Shown in pieces: positions 18,901 to 26,693 of a stretch of 62,868 nt of DNA (its first letter is position 1; every line of letters starts with the position of its first letter). The stretch comes from Spirochaetota bacterium. GTDB lineage: Bacteria > Spirochaetota > UBA4802 > UB4802. The DNA is taken from contig JBFLZD010000014.1 in the NCBI GenBank assembly GCA_040756435.1, positions 1-62,868 on the forward strand. The letters are read 5' to 3'. Under the pieces are notes generated by a model. The model saw only the letters and a list, made by a program, of their open reading frames with translations. It had not been told where the DNA came from and searched no databases. Both the position numbers and the translations under genes were made by a program.

Positions 18901-19849
18901 GCGTGCCTGCAGGTTCTGAAGCAGAGGAACCATAGGCTGAACTTGTACCATAATCAACACTTATTGCAGCCTGTGGAGTACTTGTTGTCCAGTAAATGAT
19001 GGCCTGTGTGTCGGTGATATTCATTACCCACACATTGCTAATGGTAAGAGCACCGGTTGCAGGTGCAAGTTCGGTTGTGAACGTCCAGGTGTGATTGCCA
19101 TCAAGCACAAGTGGATTGGATAGTGAATCGGTAATAGCAGCTGTAAGGGCAATTGTATAGAGTGTATTATAAGCCAGTGAAGTTGATAATTGTAATCTGA
19201 ATGTCTGGTTATCAGTAGTACTGACACCTGTTGCCAAACCTGGTGTTATATCAAAACTTGCGTTTGCAACAACTGTTACCGGATTAACTTGCTTGGTAAA
19301 TGTGACGTCAACAAAACTCTGGTTTATGCTGACGTTATTTGCACCATTAGATGGATAGCGTGATGCAGCAATAACCCTGGGATGTTCAAAGGTAGAAGTA
19401 TCTGCAGATGTAGTAAATGTGATGCTATAATTTGTGATTAGATTTCGCTGCGGGATATCCTGATCCAGAACTCCTGTACCTACATCAATGGTATATGGTG
19501 TTAATGGTGAAAGATTTCCTGAAGTAATGGTTAATATAACAACTCTGCCATCTGATGAAGATGATGCACTGTACGTTACACCACCTGATATGGTAACATT
19601 AGCAGGAACTATCGTTGCCAGGTCCACCGGTTCTGAAAAAATAAGCACAATTGATGTGTCTACCGGTATACTGGTATCACCATTAGCTGGATATGCGTTA
19701 AGCAGATCAGGGGCTGCGGTACCTATCCCTGTACCCCCTCCACCACTCTGTTCAGGATTTGGTTGTACCGTGGGTGCCTGGGGAGCACATTGAAACAGCA
19801 ACAACAGGCTTATAAGTTGTATGAGTAGTAAAATTTTGTGTTTTTCCAT
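15989..19849 (-). CDS. Large lipoprotein with Ig-like and fibronectin-type domains
   Basis: About 1286 residues. From the ATG at 19849 there is a lipoprotein signal (KHKILLLIQLISLLLLFQC) with the lipidated Cys about 21 residues in, followed by a Pro/Gly-rich linker. Two Big_5-type Ig-like domains come next (each with a YPANG/YPSNG start and an ITFTTS or TWTFTTE end), then one fibronectin-III-like domain. A long beta-rich region contains at least three copies of a unit around G-D-x-V-x-N-L..SAYVTAV..LTLNNNI. The C-terminus has WVDER and WYDRR beta-propeller-like blades. It should sit on the outer membrane as a surface protein. The 3' end is only 13 bases from the VapC gene. Confidence 0.8.
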   Translation of the reverse strand: MEKHKILLLIQLISLLLLFQCAPQAPTVQPNPEQSGGGGTGIGTAAPDLLNAYPANGDTSIPVDTSIVLIFSEPVDLATIVPANVTISGGVTYSASSSSDGRVVILTITSGNLSPLTPYTIDVGTGVLDQDIPQRNLITNYSITFTTSADTSTFEHPRVIAASRYPSNGANNVSINQSFVDVTFTKQVNPVTVVANASFDITPGLATGVSTTDNQTFRLQLSTSLAYNTLYTIALTAAITDSLSNPLVLDGNHTWTFTTELAPATGALTISNVWVMNITDTQAIIYWTTSTPQAAISVDYGTSSAYGSSASEPAGTRTVHQVTITGLTRTTKYYFRIQYPGPVTATGSFITADNAGTSDDDPVTDTAGDKSLVTIAQNQILATQDGSAFFAWKDPDGSVYASFIDNDAAPTKRWGADGTAVDSNNRTVLGLFPDFLGYCFVTLGDGTNIYIKRIYNNAGALAFDTVFGANAAATGLNISTGTNPAVTMLWGDQAANNVSAGFVTKVVPVGAVPNTTEMNIPWGNYFFDYDVDLSVAATGNHIIDGSYNHTTINIAGQNYRHVIGTAAGVVTATENYWIADNTSTTSFTATNHVVNTATAVTQTQTTYSNAGNNAYTDHGVNIAGWGTNDLITDGTNWGYVTANASAINLSGLVLADSGDNDFTNTNQLIDFWSFPSWLSTVYVYALVQNTTSSLYSYAITIDNNYTLTLANDIFPNSGENYSIWNGQYCWTHVPSAVSFYTIQFNPSGLISNGETVTLYNYVTGGTADTPRTNPLYDDGVDLSAVANNDIVVNLTTNNDSRVNDITYRTAGALGLVDSIMSNNQFYWILRFLNSAEPILVLGQATSTVANQLVSTSKSFGFSGLVKKGDLVYNITDNLYAVVTSVDDNDTLTLNKNIVTVGDYFIVFASNEPLIETGTVTTTGNPFTDTNANFTSANGPVQVGDIVHNLDAGTSAYVTAVNSATQLTLNNNIMTTAGHRYVIIQPRVLVAYERAGDIYGKVIRLRDGTTYLNEFTICGAAGTQANVKLITSGYTSTNTGAIALYQSGAGPTYTYYAKRINGAGVVNAADNAANGGLGVLVTPANATLLNAFSDDAGGMFILYKIANDIFVRRISSGMAISWTNTINNVVDAAMCRSGTGVIVTYNKTTNSSQIFAQGYTGAGAVAFGETTIVALTPWAYTSNLNIVPDGNGGAIISWVDERYLPQLGYAIMSQAIDSLGTRRWDADPGAGTDFDGILIGFTNIWYKPYLGLKAAFFNDGGTPYGGIFLWYDRRNNKQDIYYDINSN

Positions 19850-19954
19850 GTGATATAACCGCATATAAGGCCAGTATTCATAAATCATAAAAAATATTGA
19901 CCTTTTTACATAATATACGGTAGTATAGATAAAAGTGCAAATTAATTTTTTACA

Positions 19955-22318
19955 ATGAAAAGATATATATACAACTTTCTGGTTATCATGATGCTTGCTT
20001 CCTGGGGGCGTGCCTATGCTACCATTACGTCGGTAGTTTTAACCCCCCAAAACCCCACATTTTTATCTATGGGTAATGGATATTATCTGGCGGGGAAAAC
20101 GTATACCTTTACCGTGCAGGTGGTAGATCCAGATCTTACTGCATGGAATCAGATAACCGAAGTTGTGCTAACTATCCCTAATTCCACAAACATCCAGCTA
20201 AGGGTTTCTGCCATAACTGGTACGGGCGCCGGGAATCATATGTTGACAATAGTTTCTGGCACAGTAGCTTGCAGTTCATCTATTGCTGGTACCTGGAATA
20301 ACTTTACTGTAACATTTAATATTACATTTCAATGGAATACACAGGAGTCAGCCTGGGCATTAAACAGAAATATTGTAGCATCGGCTACAACAACAGTACC
20401 TGCTAATAATACCGTAACAGATACTAAATCTGTATCGTATGGTGTGTGTGCATCCATACGTATTTTAAACTTTGCTCAGGATGGTGTTGCTTCTGACGGC
20501 ATGATTAACCCATGGCACAGCGCTTTTAATGTTACAGGAACTATCGTATATAATGTACCGGGAGCAGCCGCTCTTGATGCTGTGCATCTTGTTGCAGATG
20601 CTTTAACAGGTGAAATTACAAATGCCGAATTGCTTCGTAATGGGATTGCAACAGTTGCCACTGATGGTGATGAGTCAGATGGCCTTACATTACCAGTACC
20701 ATTGGAATATTTTTTTAGCCTTGATAATACTCCACCGTATAGCCAGTTAGGCAATCATACATGGACAGTAAGAATAACCTGCAGCACACCCGGAGGTCCT
20801 GAAGTTTCAATAAATTCTTTGACCATTAATTGTGATGTGGTTGAAATCACCAATATTGAAATTATAAATGGGGGAGGCCTCAATGCATCACCAAATTATT
20901 GGCGAAGTGTCGCTGTACCAGGAACTCAGGTCAGGGTTACTGCACGGTTGCAATGGGCGCTTACCAATGTAGTAGGAAATACAACGGTAAGAATTCAGGA
21001 TAGTGAAGGCAATAATACTGATGTATTAATTCCCAATGGACAGCCCAGCGCTGTAGCAAATATAACATATCCAACAGTAACAGCACAGGCTACGGATACC
21101 ATTACCTATCAGGCTATAAGTATTACCGGTGGAGCACATGATGATGAGCAAAATGGTGCAGGACGTATACCACAGGTAGCAACACGGACAGTATACTGGG
21201 ATAACGCGGATCCACCTGGTGCAAATACGCCACCATTTACCACCTATACCGGGCATTCACAGACAGCTACAACTATTACTGTAAACTGGGGGGCGCTTAA
21301 TACTGCTACTGTTGATGGTGATTTTGACAGCTACAGAATTTATTACCGGGAAAGCCCTGCTGGTATATGGTTTATGGTTGACCGTACCATAATAGCAGCA
21401 CTGGGGAACGCCGCAACAACACAGGCCACTATAACCGGGCTTACCCCATTGACCAACTATGATATACGTATTTCAGCAGTTGATGTTTTTGGCTATGAAG
21501 TAGCTTTAGTAAATCGGATTTCCGATACAATATCAACAACTGCTACCAGCATTGAAGTGTCAATAACTGATGGTATCACCGAATGGGGGGATACCACATT
21601 TGGAACAGTTGCAAGCAACAGGCCTGTAAGAAAAACAGCAATACGGGTTAATGTGAGAATTGTTAGTGCTGCTGATTTGCCAGAAACAGTCAATATAATT
21701 GTTGCACAGGGTGATATTGGAGTGGGTGTTGATTTAATTGCAGGAGGAGTAATTAATCCAGTTTTAACCGAGGGTGTGGATTATTATAGGATCACAACTT
21801 CAAGAATTGGTCCCAACACATGGGTTGGCTATATACCTGATACTAATACTTTAATAACAATAGGGAATGATGTGCGGTTTATTATCGAAACAATTAAATC
21901 AGGAATAACCACCTATACCGACAGTGATTCGGAATCTGAATCACCGCCCGGTAATCCAAATGACTTTGAATATTCTTTTGCCGTTACAACGCCCACTCAA
22001 TTTACCCCCTGGCCCACGCGTATTTTAAACAATGTCATAACTGACAAAAACCCCACCTGCTATCCGGCGTATTATCTTACCGATGATGCGTATGTTGATA
22101 TTACTGTATATGATATAAAGGGAAGGCCTGTTGCTAAACTACTGGATAATGCATTCCGCAAAGGAGGCCAGAATATAAAAGAAGGTGGCTGGAGCGGGAC
22201 CAATAAGGCAAATAACAAGCTTGGTGTTGGATTGTACTATATTCATATACGTGCAAAAAGAGTGAGTGATGGAAAAATTATACTCAATTCCTTCCAGAAA
22301 GTAGTTATTGCAAAATAA
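19955..22318 (+). CDS. Secreted FlgD-like/fibronectin-III repeat surface protein
   Basis: 787 residues with a signal peptide (about residues 1-22, ending SWGRAYA). Tandem beta-sandwich domains fill the middle, one a clear fibronectin III domain around residues 415-530 (ATTITVNWGAL.., ITGLTPLTNYDIRISAVD). The last 80 residues form a FlgD-type Ig-like module (VDITVYDIKGRPV.., LGVGLYYIHIRA), commonly found at the C-terminus of exported proteins. It is divergently transcribed from the large lipoprotein across about 105 bases. The last 14 bases overlap the convergent NTase gene. No enzymatic motif seen. Confidence 0.78.
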   Translation: MKRYIYNFLVIMMLASWGRAYATITSVVLTPQNPTFLSMGNGYYLAGKTYTFTVQVVDPDLTAWNQITEVVLTIPNSTNIQLRVSAITGTGAGNHMLTIVSGTVACSSSIAGTWNNFTVTFNITFQWNTQESAWALNRNIVASATTTVPANNTVTDTKSVSYGVCASIRILNFAQDGVASDGMINPWHSAFNVTGTIVYNVPGAAALDAVHLVADALTGEITNAELLRNGIATVATDGDESDGLTLPVPLEYFFSLDNTPPYSQLGNHTWTVRITCSTPGGPEVSINSLTINCDVVEITNIEIINGGGLNASPNYWRSVAVPGTQVRVTARLQWALTNVVGNTTVRIQDSEGNNTDVLIPNGQPSAVANITYPTVTAQATDTITYQAISITGGAHDDEQNGAGRIPQVATRTVYWDNADPPGANTPPFTTYTGHSQTATTITVNWGALNTATVDGDFDSYRIYYRESPAGIWFMVDRTIIAALGNAATTQATITGLTPLTNYDIRISAVDVFGYEVALVNRISDTISTTATSIEVSITDGITEWGDTTFGTVASNRPVRKTAIRVNVRIVSAADLPETVNIIVAQGDIGVGVDLIAGGVINPVLTEGVDYYRITTSRIGPNTWVGYIPDTNTLITIGNDVRFIIETIKSGITTYTDSDSESESPPGNPNDFEYSFAVTTPTQFTPWPTRILNNVITDKNPTCYPAYYLTDDAYVDITVYDIKGRPVAKLLDNAFRKGGQNIKEGGWSGTNKANNKLGVGLYYIHIRAKRVSDGKIILNSFQKVVIAK

Positions 22319-22862
22319 ATGGTGTAACCGCTTCAGGCACTGGAATATGCAGTAACTCCAATTGTTTAACAATATAATCTTTATTTACCGGGATAGAACC
22401 GCGTACAAGAGCCTGTATGTCGGCAATATCCTGATATCTTCCTGCAACACATTTAATAACAATAAGATCTTCAAGATTAATAACAGGAATTTTGATACCC
22501 TTTATAGAGAATAGTTTGCTGTTTTGTATACAGTGTTTCAAGAAATCATTTGTTGCTAATAGAATATCTATTACAAAATGAAAAGAGTTGTGTACAATAA
22601 CATATCGTTTAAGAGGGGTTAATGTTGATTGTAGCATTTCCTCTTTATGAGGTATAACGTTAAAACGGTTTTGCAATGCATTGAAAAATTTAGTTTCATT
22701 TGTTTCATCAAGTAATGCAATAATATCAATATCTTCAGTTGCCCGTACATGACCCCATAAACTAACAGCAATACCTCCGGCAATACAGAATGAGATATTT
22801 GATTTTATAAGACAGGAACTAATAGCAATAACAATTTCAGGAATTGATGTTTGGTCTTTCAT
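22305..22862 (-). CDS. Nucleotidyltransferase-fold protein (AbiEii-like)
   Basis: 185 residues. The nucleotidyltransferase signature is visible: FCIAGGIAVSLWGHVRATED followed by IDIIALLD, giving the helix plus the Asp-x-Asp metal pair near residues 44-46. A later acidic strand (FVIDILLATNDFL) supplies the third carboxylate. Such stand-alone NTases act as toxin halves of type IV-like pairs or as aminoglycoside-type enzymes. Here the preceding gene (22837-23088) overlaps it by 26 bases, which favours a two-gene pair. The 3' end overlaps the convergent FlgD-like gene by 14 bases. Confidence 0.75.
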   Translation of the reverse strand: MKDQTSIPEIVIAISSCLIKSNISFCIAGGIAVSLWGHVRATEDIDIIALLDETNETKFFNALQNRFNVIPHKEEMLQSTLTPLKRYVIVHNSFHFVIDILLATNDFLKHCIQNSKLFSIKGIKIPVINLEDLIVIKCVAGRYQDIADIQALVRGSIPVNKDYIVKQLELLHIPVPEAVTPFILQ

Positions 22863-23088
22863 TATTATCTTTTCTTTTTAATATATCCTCTGTAATTTTT
22901 GACCATATTTCCTCATCATTGAGAGTGGGAAATAAAGATTTATAAAATGCATGTTTCATTGAAAACATGGACTGGGTAAGTTCACAGAAGCGGTTGAAAT
23001 TTTGTCGCATCATTTTTTGAATTATAGTGTTATCGATGTTTCCCATAGTTCGTAATCCATGCTCTGTCTGCCAAGTTTTTTTCTTCAA
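22837..23088 (-). CDS. Small hypothetical partner of the NTase
   Basis: Up to 83 residues, all-helical and basic (KKMMRQNFNRFCELTQSMF). I recognise no family. The start is uncertain. The non-ATG start at 23088 is weak, and ATG at 23046 (MGNIDNTII) would give 69 residues. It ends 26 bases inside the NTase gene, a translational coupling typical of antitoxin-toxin pairs. The antitoxin role is inference only. Confidence 0.5.
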   Translation of the reverse strand: MKKKTWQTEHGLRTMGNIDNTIIQKMMRQNFNRFCELTQSMFSMKHAFYKSLFPTLNDEEIWSKITEDILKRKDNNERPNINS

Positions 23089-23290
23089 CAGGATTTGATT
23101 TTACCAAATTTTGCAAAGTAATAGCAATGATGATAATGATAGCAAACGGCATCACTCAAACCACTTGAAATTTCAATGAATGTGATGGCTTTACGTTTTT
23201 CCACTATCCAATTTTAGATATTGTTGCTTCTTTAAAACTATCAAAATAAAAAATATACTCAGTGTTAAAAATTGTCAAATGTAAAAAATA

Positions 23291-24277
23291 TTACTTTTCC
23301 ATGTGCATTCTAAAGGCTTTTAAATCTTTTGGCCCGTCTATATCATTTTCCCAGTGAGCAGCATTTTTTTTAATATGATAAATATATCCACCAAAGTGAG
23401 ATAAATCCAGTTTGTATACCCGCTCAATAACATCAATAACAGCACGATAAAATTTTTCTTCTTCCAGGCAGCGCTGCTTTACCTGTCGTATGACATCAAA
23501 ATTTTTTGTTTTCCATAGATGATACAGTATTTTAGAAAAAATATTGGGCGATAGTGCCTTGCGTAATCCGTAGAAAAAGTCAATAATCTGGTATTCCACT
23601 ATTGGGTCAATGGAATGATGTTTGATAATAGCAGCAGAGTTACCAATGCGTGCTTCAAACGTATCAAAGCCAACAAAATATTTGTGTTTGCCTTTATGCT
23701 CGCCACGTTTGATTGCTTTTAAGCGGTGTGGCAACCAGCTATCGTTAGCAACATCCTGATATTCCACAATGCTGTAAATTAAATGAACTATCGCCCCCCT
23801 ATAATCTTTTACTGTACCTAAAATTTTAGTGTATTCATCATGGATAAACTCAACATCCTGTGCAGTGATGCGCGGGGTATCGCCAAAGAAAATATCAAGC
23901 CGCTGGCCATAGTCAATGTAGTTGAAATAAAAATCTTTTAAATGTCCGCCAACTGACTGTTTCATCTGCAACACGGTAAGGTTTTTATATTTTTTTGTAT
24001 CTATAGCATCGGTAAAGTTTTGTACATCGTTGTACACATAAATTTTTTCATACAGTGGTTTGCCATATTTTTTGGCATGGTACACGCTATCAAGCACATA
24101 CTGTATAACAGGCTTACCGGCAAGTGTTTGCAAAAATTTATTTTTTCCAATATAAATCACATCGCCATCATAGGCTTCAATGAGCTGCTTTTTACGCTTT
24201 ATCATGGTTTTGCGGTCAGGTTTGTCAAAACCAGCAAGGATGAGGGCTATTGGCTTTTGTTTATTTCCTTTTGGCAT
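23291..24277 (-). CDS. GT-A-fold nucleotidyltransferase-like protein
   Basis: 328 residues, cytoplasmic. The N-terminus PIALILAGF resembles the start of nucleotide-sugar pyrophosphorylases, followed by a KPVIQYVLDSV segment equivalent to the sugar-nucleotide acceptor loop. FFGDTPRITAQDVEF matches the G-D-x-P motif that holds the metal in MobA/IspD-like enzymes. The glycine-rich nucleotide loop of typical members (GGxGTR) is not intact: GFDKPDRKTM occupies that place. A divergent member or an altered substrate is therefore likely. The C-terminal half is helical and charged. It stands alone between the NTase pair and the divergent protease gene. Confidence 0.65.
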   Translation of the reverse strand: MPKGNKQKPIALILAGFDKPDRKTMIKRKKQLIEAYDGDVIYIGKNKFLQTLAGKPVIQYVLDSVYHAKKYGKPLYEKIYVYNDVQNFTDAIDTKKYKNLTVLQMKQSVGGHLKDFYFNYIDYGQRLDIFFGDTPRITAQDVEFIHDEYTKILGTVKDYRGAIVHLIYSIVEYQDVANDSWLPHRLKAIKRGEHKGKHKYFVGFDTFEARIGNSAAIIKHHSIDPIVEYQIIDFFYGLRKALSPNIFSKILYHLWKTKNFDVIRQVKQRCLEEEKFYRAVIDVIERVYKLDLSHFGGYIYHIKKNAAHWENDIDGPKDLKAFRMHMEK

Positions 24278-24495
24278 GGTAGTATCCGGCTATACAATTA
24301 TTAATACAAAAGTATATGTGTGCTATGTATCAGTCAAGCCTTTAATAGTAACGAAGAGGTAATGCCATAGAGATGAGCAAAGTGTGAATAAAAAAAATAA
24401 ATATAATTGTAATTTAACTTGACAGCCGGTATATTAAATATCAAGAAATAAACCCTGACTTTTATAAACTCTGCAAAAAGAACATAGAGGTACCA

Positions 24496-26469
24496 ATGAA
24501 AAAACTAATGATTCTATTTTTAGCTTTCTTTGTGGCATGTGCTACCGGGGCAAATACCACTCAAACAAAATCTTTATCTAAAGACCTTAAAAATCTTATT
24601 AACGAATCGTGCTTTGAGGTTGTTGTAAACAAGCCTGAAAAAGATACCCTGACATACGAAAAGGAGCTGCCATGGCATCTAATACCCTATAACATACGGG
24701 TGGATAAATACTATTCAATAGGGACTGCATTTGCTATATCCCCCACTGAGCTTTTAACGGCATTCCATGTGCTGGATTTGAAGACTGACTCGCTCATTTA
24801 CAAAGATTTTTATATCCGTGATTCACAGGGCAATGTGTATGAAATTGATAAAATTTTAGCGTTTGATAGTCACAGGGATTTTATACGCTTTACGGTTAAA
24901 AATAAGACATTTGCAAAATATTTAAAACTAAAAGAAAATTTTAGCATTGGCGATAGTGTCTTTGCAGTAGGCAACGCGTATGGTGAAGGCATCGTAATGC
25001 GCCAGGGGGAGCTTATTGGCACTTACCCCGAACCAGAAGATGGAAGATTTAATTTATTAAAAAGCTCATCAGATGTTAATTTTGGAAACAGTGGAGGCCC
25101 TCTTGTTGATGATCAGGCCAATTGTATTGGTATTGTCATCCAGCGCAAAGATAATATTGCCTATTCACTTCCAGTAAGTGAGGTTACTAAAACAGGAAAT
25201 CGCGGTATTTTCCATGTGCGTATGAACTTTGGCTTTACACTGCTTCCTGAAAAGACAATGGTTAAGGATTTTGATGATGAACTATCACTTCCAAAAGGCT
25301 ATAAGGAAATTAAAAAATTATTTAATGAGCGTTTTAAAAAATTCTATGTAACAACCATGGATGAACTTTTGAAAGGCCAGGGCAGGGGGATGTTCCCTGA
25401 GGGTGAGGAGTCGCTTATCCCACTTTTTGATTTTACCGATAGTTACTTTTTACAGGTCAATTATTTAAGCAAGGATAACAACAAATGGACTATCTCCAAT
25501 ATTGAATACAAAGAAACAAAGATACATGGCAATGGCGTTATCCGCATGGCAAATCCTGATAAGCGTTTGCTTTTTATTGATATTTCGCGTCCCGATGATG
25601 TGAGCCTGCAGGATATGCTCAATGACCCCAAAGTGGGAATGAAACTTGTTTTAGAAGGGCAGAGCATAACCCGCGATTTTGGCGATGTGAAGACCCGGAT
25701 ATTGTCGCTGGGCGATCCAATAGCTACCGAGTACCATACCGATAAATACGGTCGTAAATGGCGGCTGTGTACGTGGGTGCTGGAATATTCTGATGAAGCT
25801 GTCATAAGCTGTGCAACACCAACACCTGAAGGCATGTCAGCGGTGGTCTTTGTATGTGAGACATCCGAAATTGAGTTCTGGAAATATGATGCACTGAAAT
25901 TGCTGGATTATGTACAGTTATCATACTATGGAAAATTGAAAGACTGGAAAGAGTTTTTAACGGGTAATAAATTGCTGCCAAAAGCATTAAGTGGGGTCAA
26001 GTTTGATTATTCAGCACAAAGAGGCTTCCAGTTTGGTGCTGGTGTGTTTTCTATTTCTGCTACAAATGATGTTATTGCAATCAATGATGATGTGCGTATG
26101 GGTATCAATTTTGGGTATATAAAGCAGGCCACAGGCACCGAATGGACTATACGCCGTGTCATGCTCAGTGAATATCAGAAAGATAATTATTTTGTACTGG
26201 TAAACTGGGTTGCACCTGATACACGGTTGCCAAAGGATTATATTAATTACTGGGAAAGCATTGTCAATGCTGAACATCCTTATACCATGAAACCTTTTAC
26301 CAGCGATAATATCACCAAAATAGCTGCCGTGGTTAAGACGATACAGGAAAAACCTGAAAAAGTTAAGAAGCTCTATACGCTTTTTTTGGGCAGGGCTGGA
26401 AAAGTGGAAGAAGAAAAGATGGTACAGGATTTTAAAACCCTCATGAATGGTATAAAGATAAATGAATAA
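24496..26469 (+). CDS. Trypsin-like serine protease lipoprotein
   Basis: 657 residues. The N-terminus MKKLMILFLAFFVAC is a lipoprotein signal with Cys15. A chymotrypsin-fold domain follows with a complete triad: His91 (LTAFHVLD), Asp128 (DSHRDFIRF) and Ser199 (VNFGNSGGPLVDD). Residues 250-657 do not resemble a PDZ domain. They are a long alpha/beta region with a WRLCTWVLEYSDE core and no motif I can name. The protein is probably anchored in a periplasm-facing membrane leaflet. It is followed immediately by a MITE-like repeat. Confidence 0.85.
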   Translation: MKKLMILFLAFFVACATGANTTQTKSLSKDLKNLINESCFEVVVNKPEKDTLTYEKELPWHLIPYNIRVDKYYSIGTAFAISPTELLTAFHVLDLKTDSLIYKDFYIRDSQGNVYEIDKILAFDSHRDFIRFTVKNKTFAKYLKLKENFSIGDSVFAVGNAYGEGIVMRQGELIGTYPEPEDGRFNLLKSSSDVNFGNSGGPLVDDQANCIGIVIQRKDNIAYSLPVSEVTKTGNRGIFHVRMNFGFTLLPEKTMVKDFDDELSLPKGYKEIKKLFNERFKKFYVTTMDELLKGQGRGMFPEGEESLIPLFDFTDSYFLQVNYLSKDNNKWTISNIEYKETKIHGNGVIRMANPDKRLLFIDISRPDDVSLQDMLNDPKVGMKLVLEGQSITRDFGDVKTRILSLGDPIATEYHTDKYGRKWRLCTWVLEYSDEAVISCATPTPEGMSAVVFVCETSEIEFWKYDALKLLDYVQLSYYGKLKDWKEFLTGNKLLPKALSGVKFDYSAQRGFQFGAGVFSISATNDVIAINDDVRMGINFGYIKQATGTEWTIRRVMLSEYQKDNYFVLVNWVAPDTRLPKDYINYWESIVNAEHPYTMKPFTSDNITKIAAVVKTIQEKPEKVKKLYTLFLGRAGKVEEEKMVQDFKTLMNGIKINE

Positions 26470-26474
26470 AGTGA

Positions 26475-26693
26475 GGAGGGTGTCCCAAAAGACATATTTT
26501 TGCAATGACTTTTGACCTTGTGTCATTGCGAGGAACGAAGTGACGAAGCAATCCCATAGTTGCGAGCGCTGCAGGCGCGTGGCAATCTTGTCTTCTGCGG
26601 GATTGAGATTGCTTCCTCCGACAAGCTCTATGCTCTCAATGACTTTGCATACGCGTCATTGAGATCCTCACTGTTTGTTTTGAGACACCCTAT
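26475..26693. mobile_element. MITE-like repeat, copy 1
   Basis: About 219 bases with inverted ends: AGGGTGTCCCAAAA at 26477-26490 against TTTTGAGACACCCT ending at 26691. The interior holds CATTGCGAGGAACGAAG and GACGAAGCAATC hairpin modules, and is homologous to the copy at 55311-55573. It encodes no protein. The right end overlaps the last codons of the 4-hydroxybutyryl-CoA dehydratase gene and supplies its stop codon. Confidence 0.8.

Noticed and set aside
24419-24447. TTGACA before the serine protease gene as a promoter
   Set aside because: No acceptable -10 box at 16-18 bases was found; the nearest AT boxes are only about 10 bases away.
26521-26660. Possible CRISPR-like spacing in the repeated CATTGCGAGG modules
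   Set aside because: Modules are not regularly spaced direct repeats with unique spacers; they form inverted repeats of a MITE-like element.
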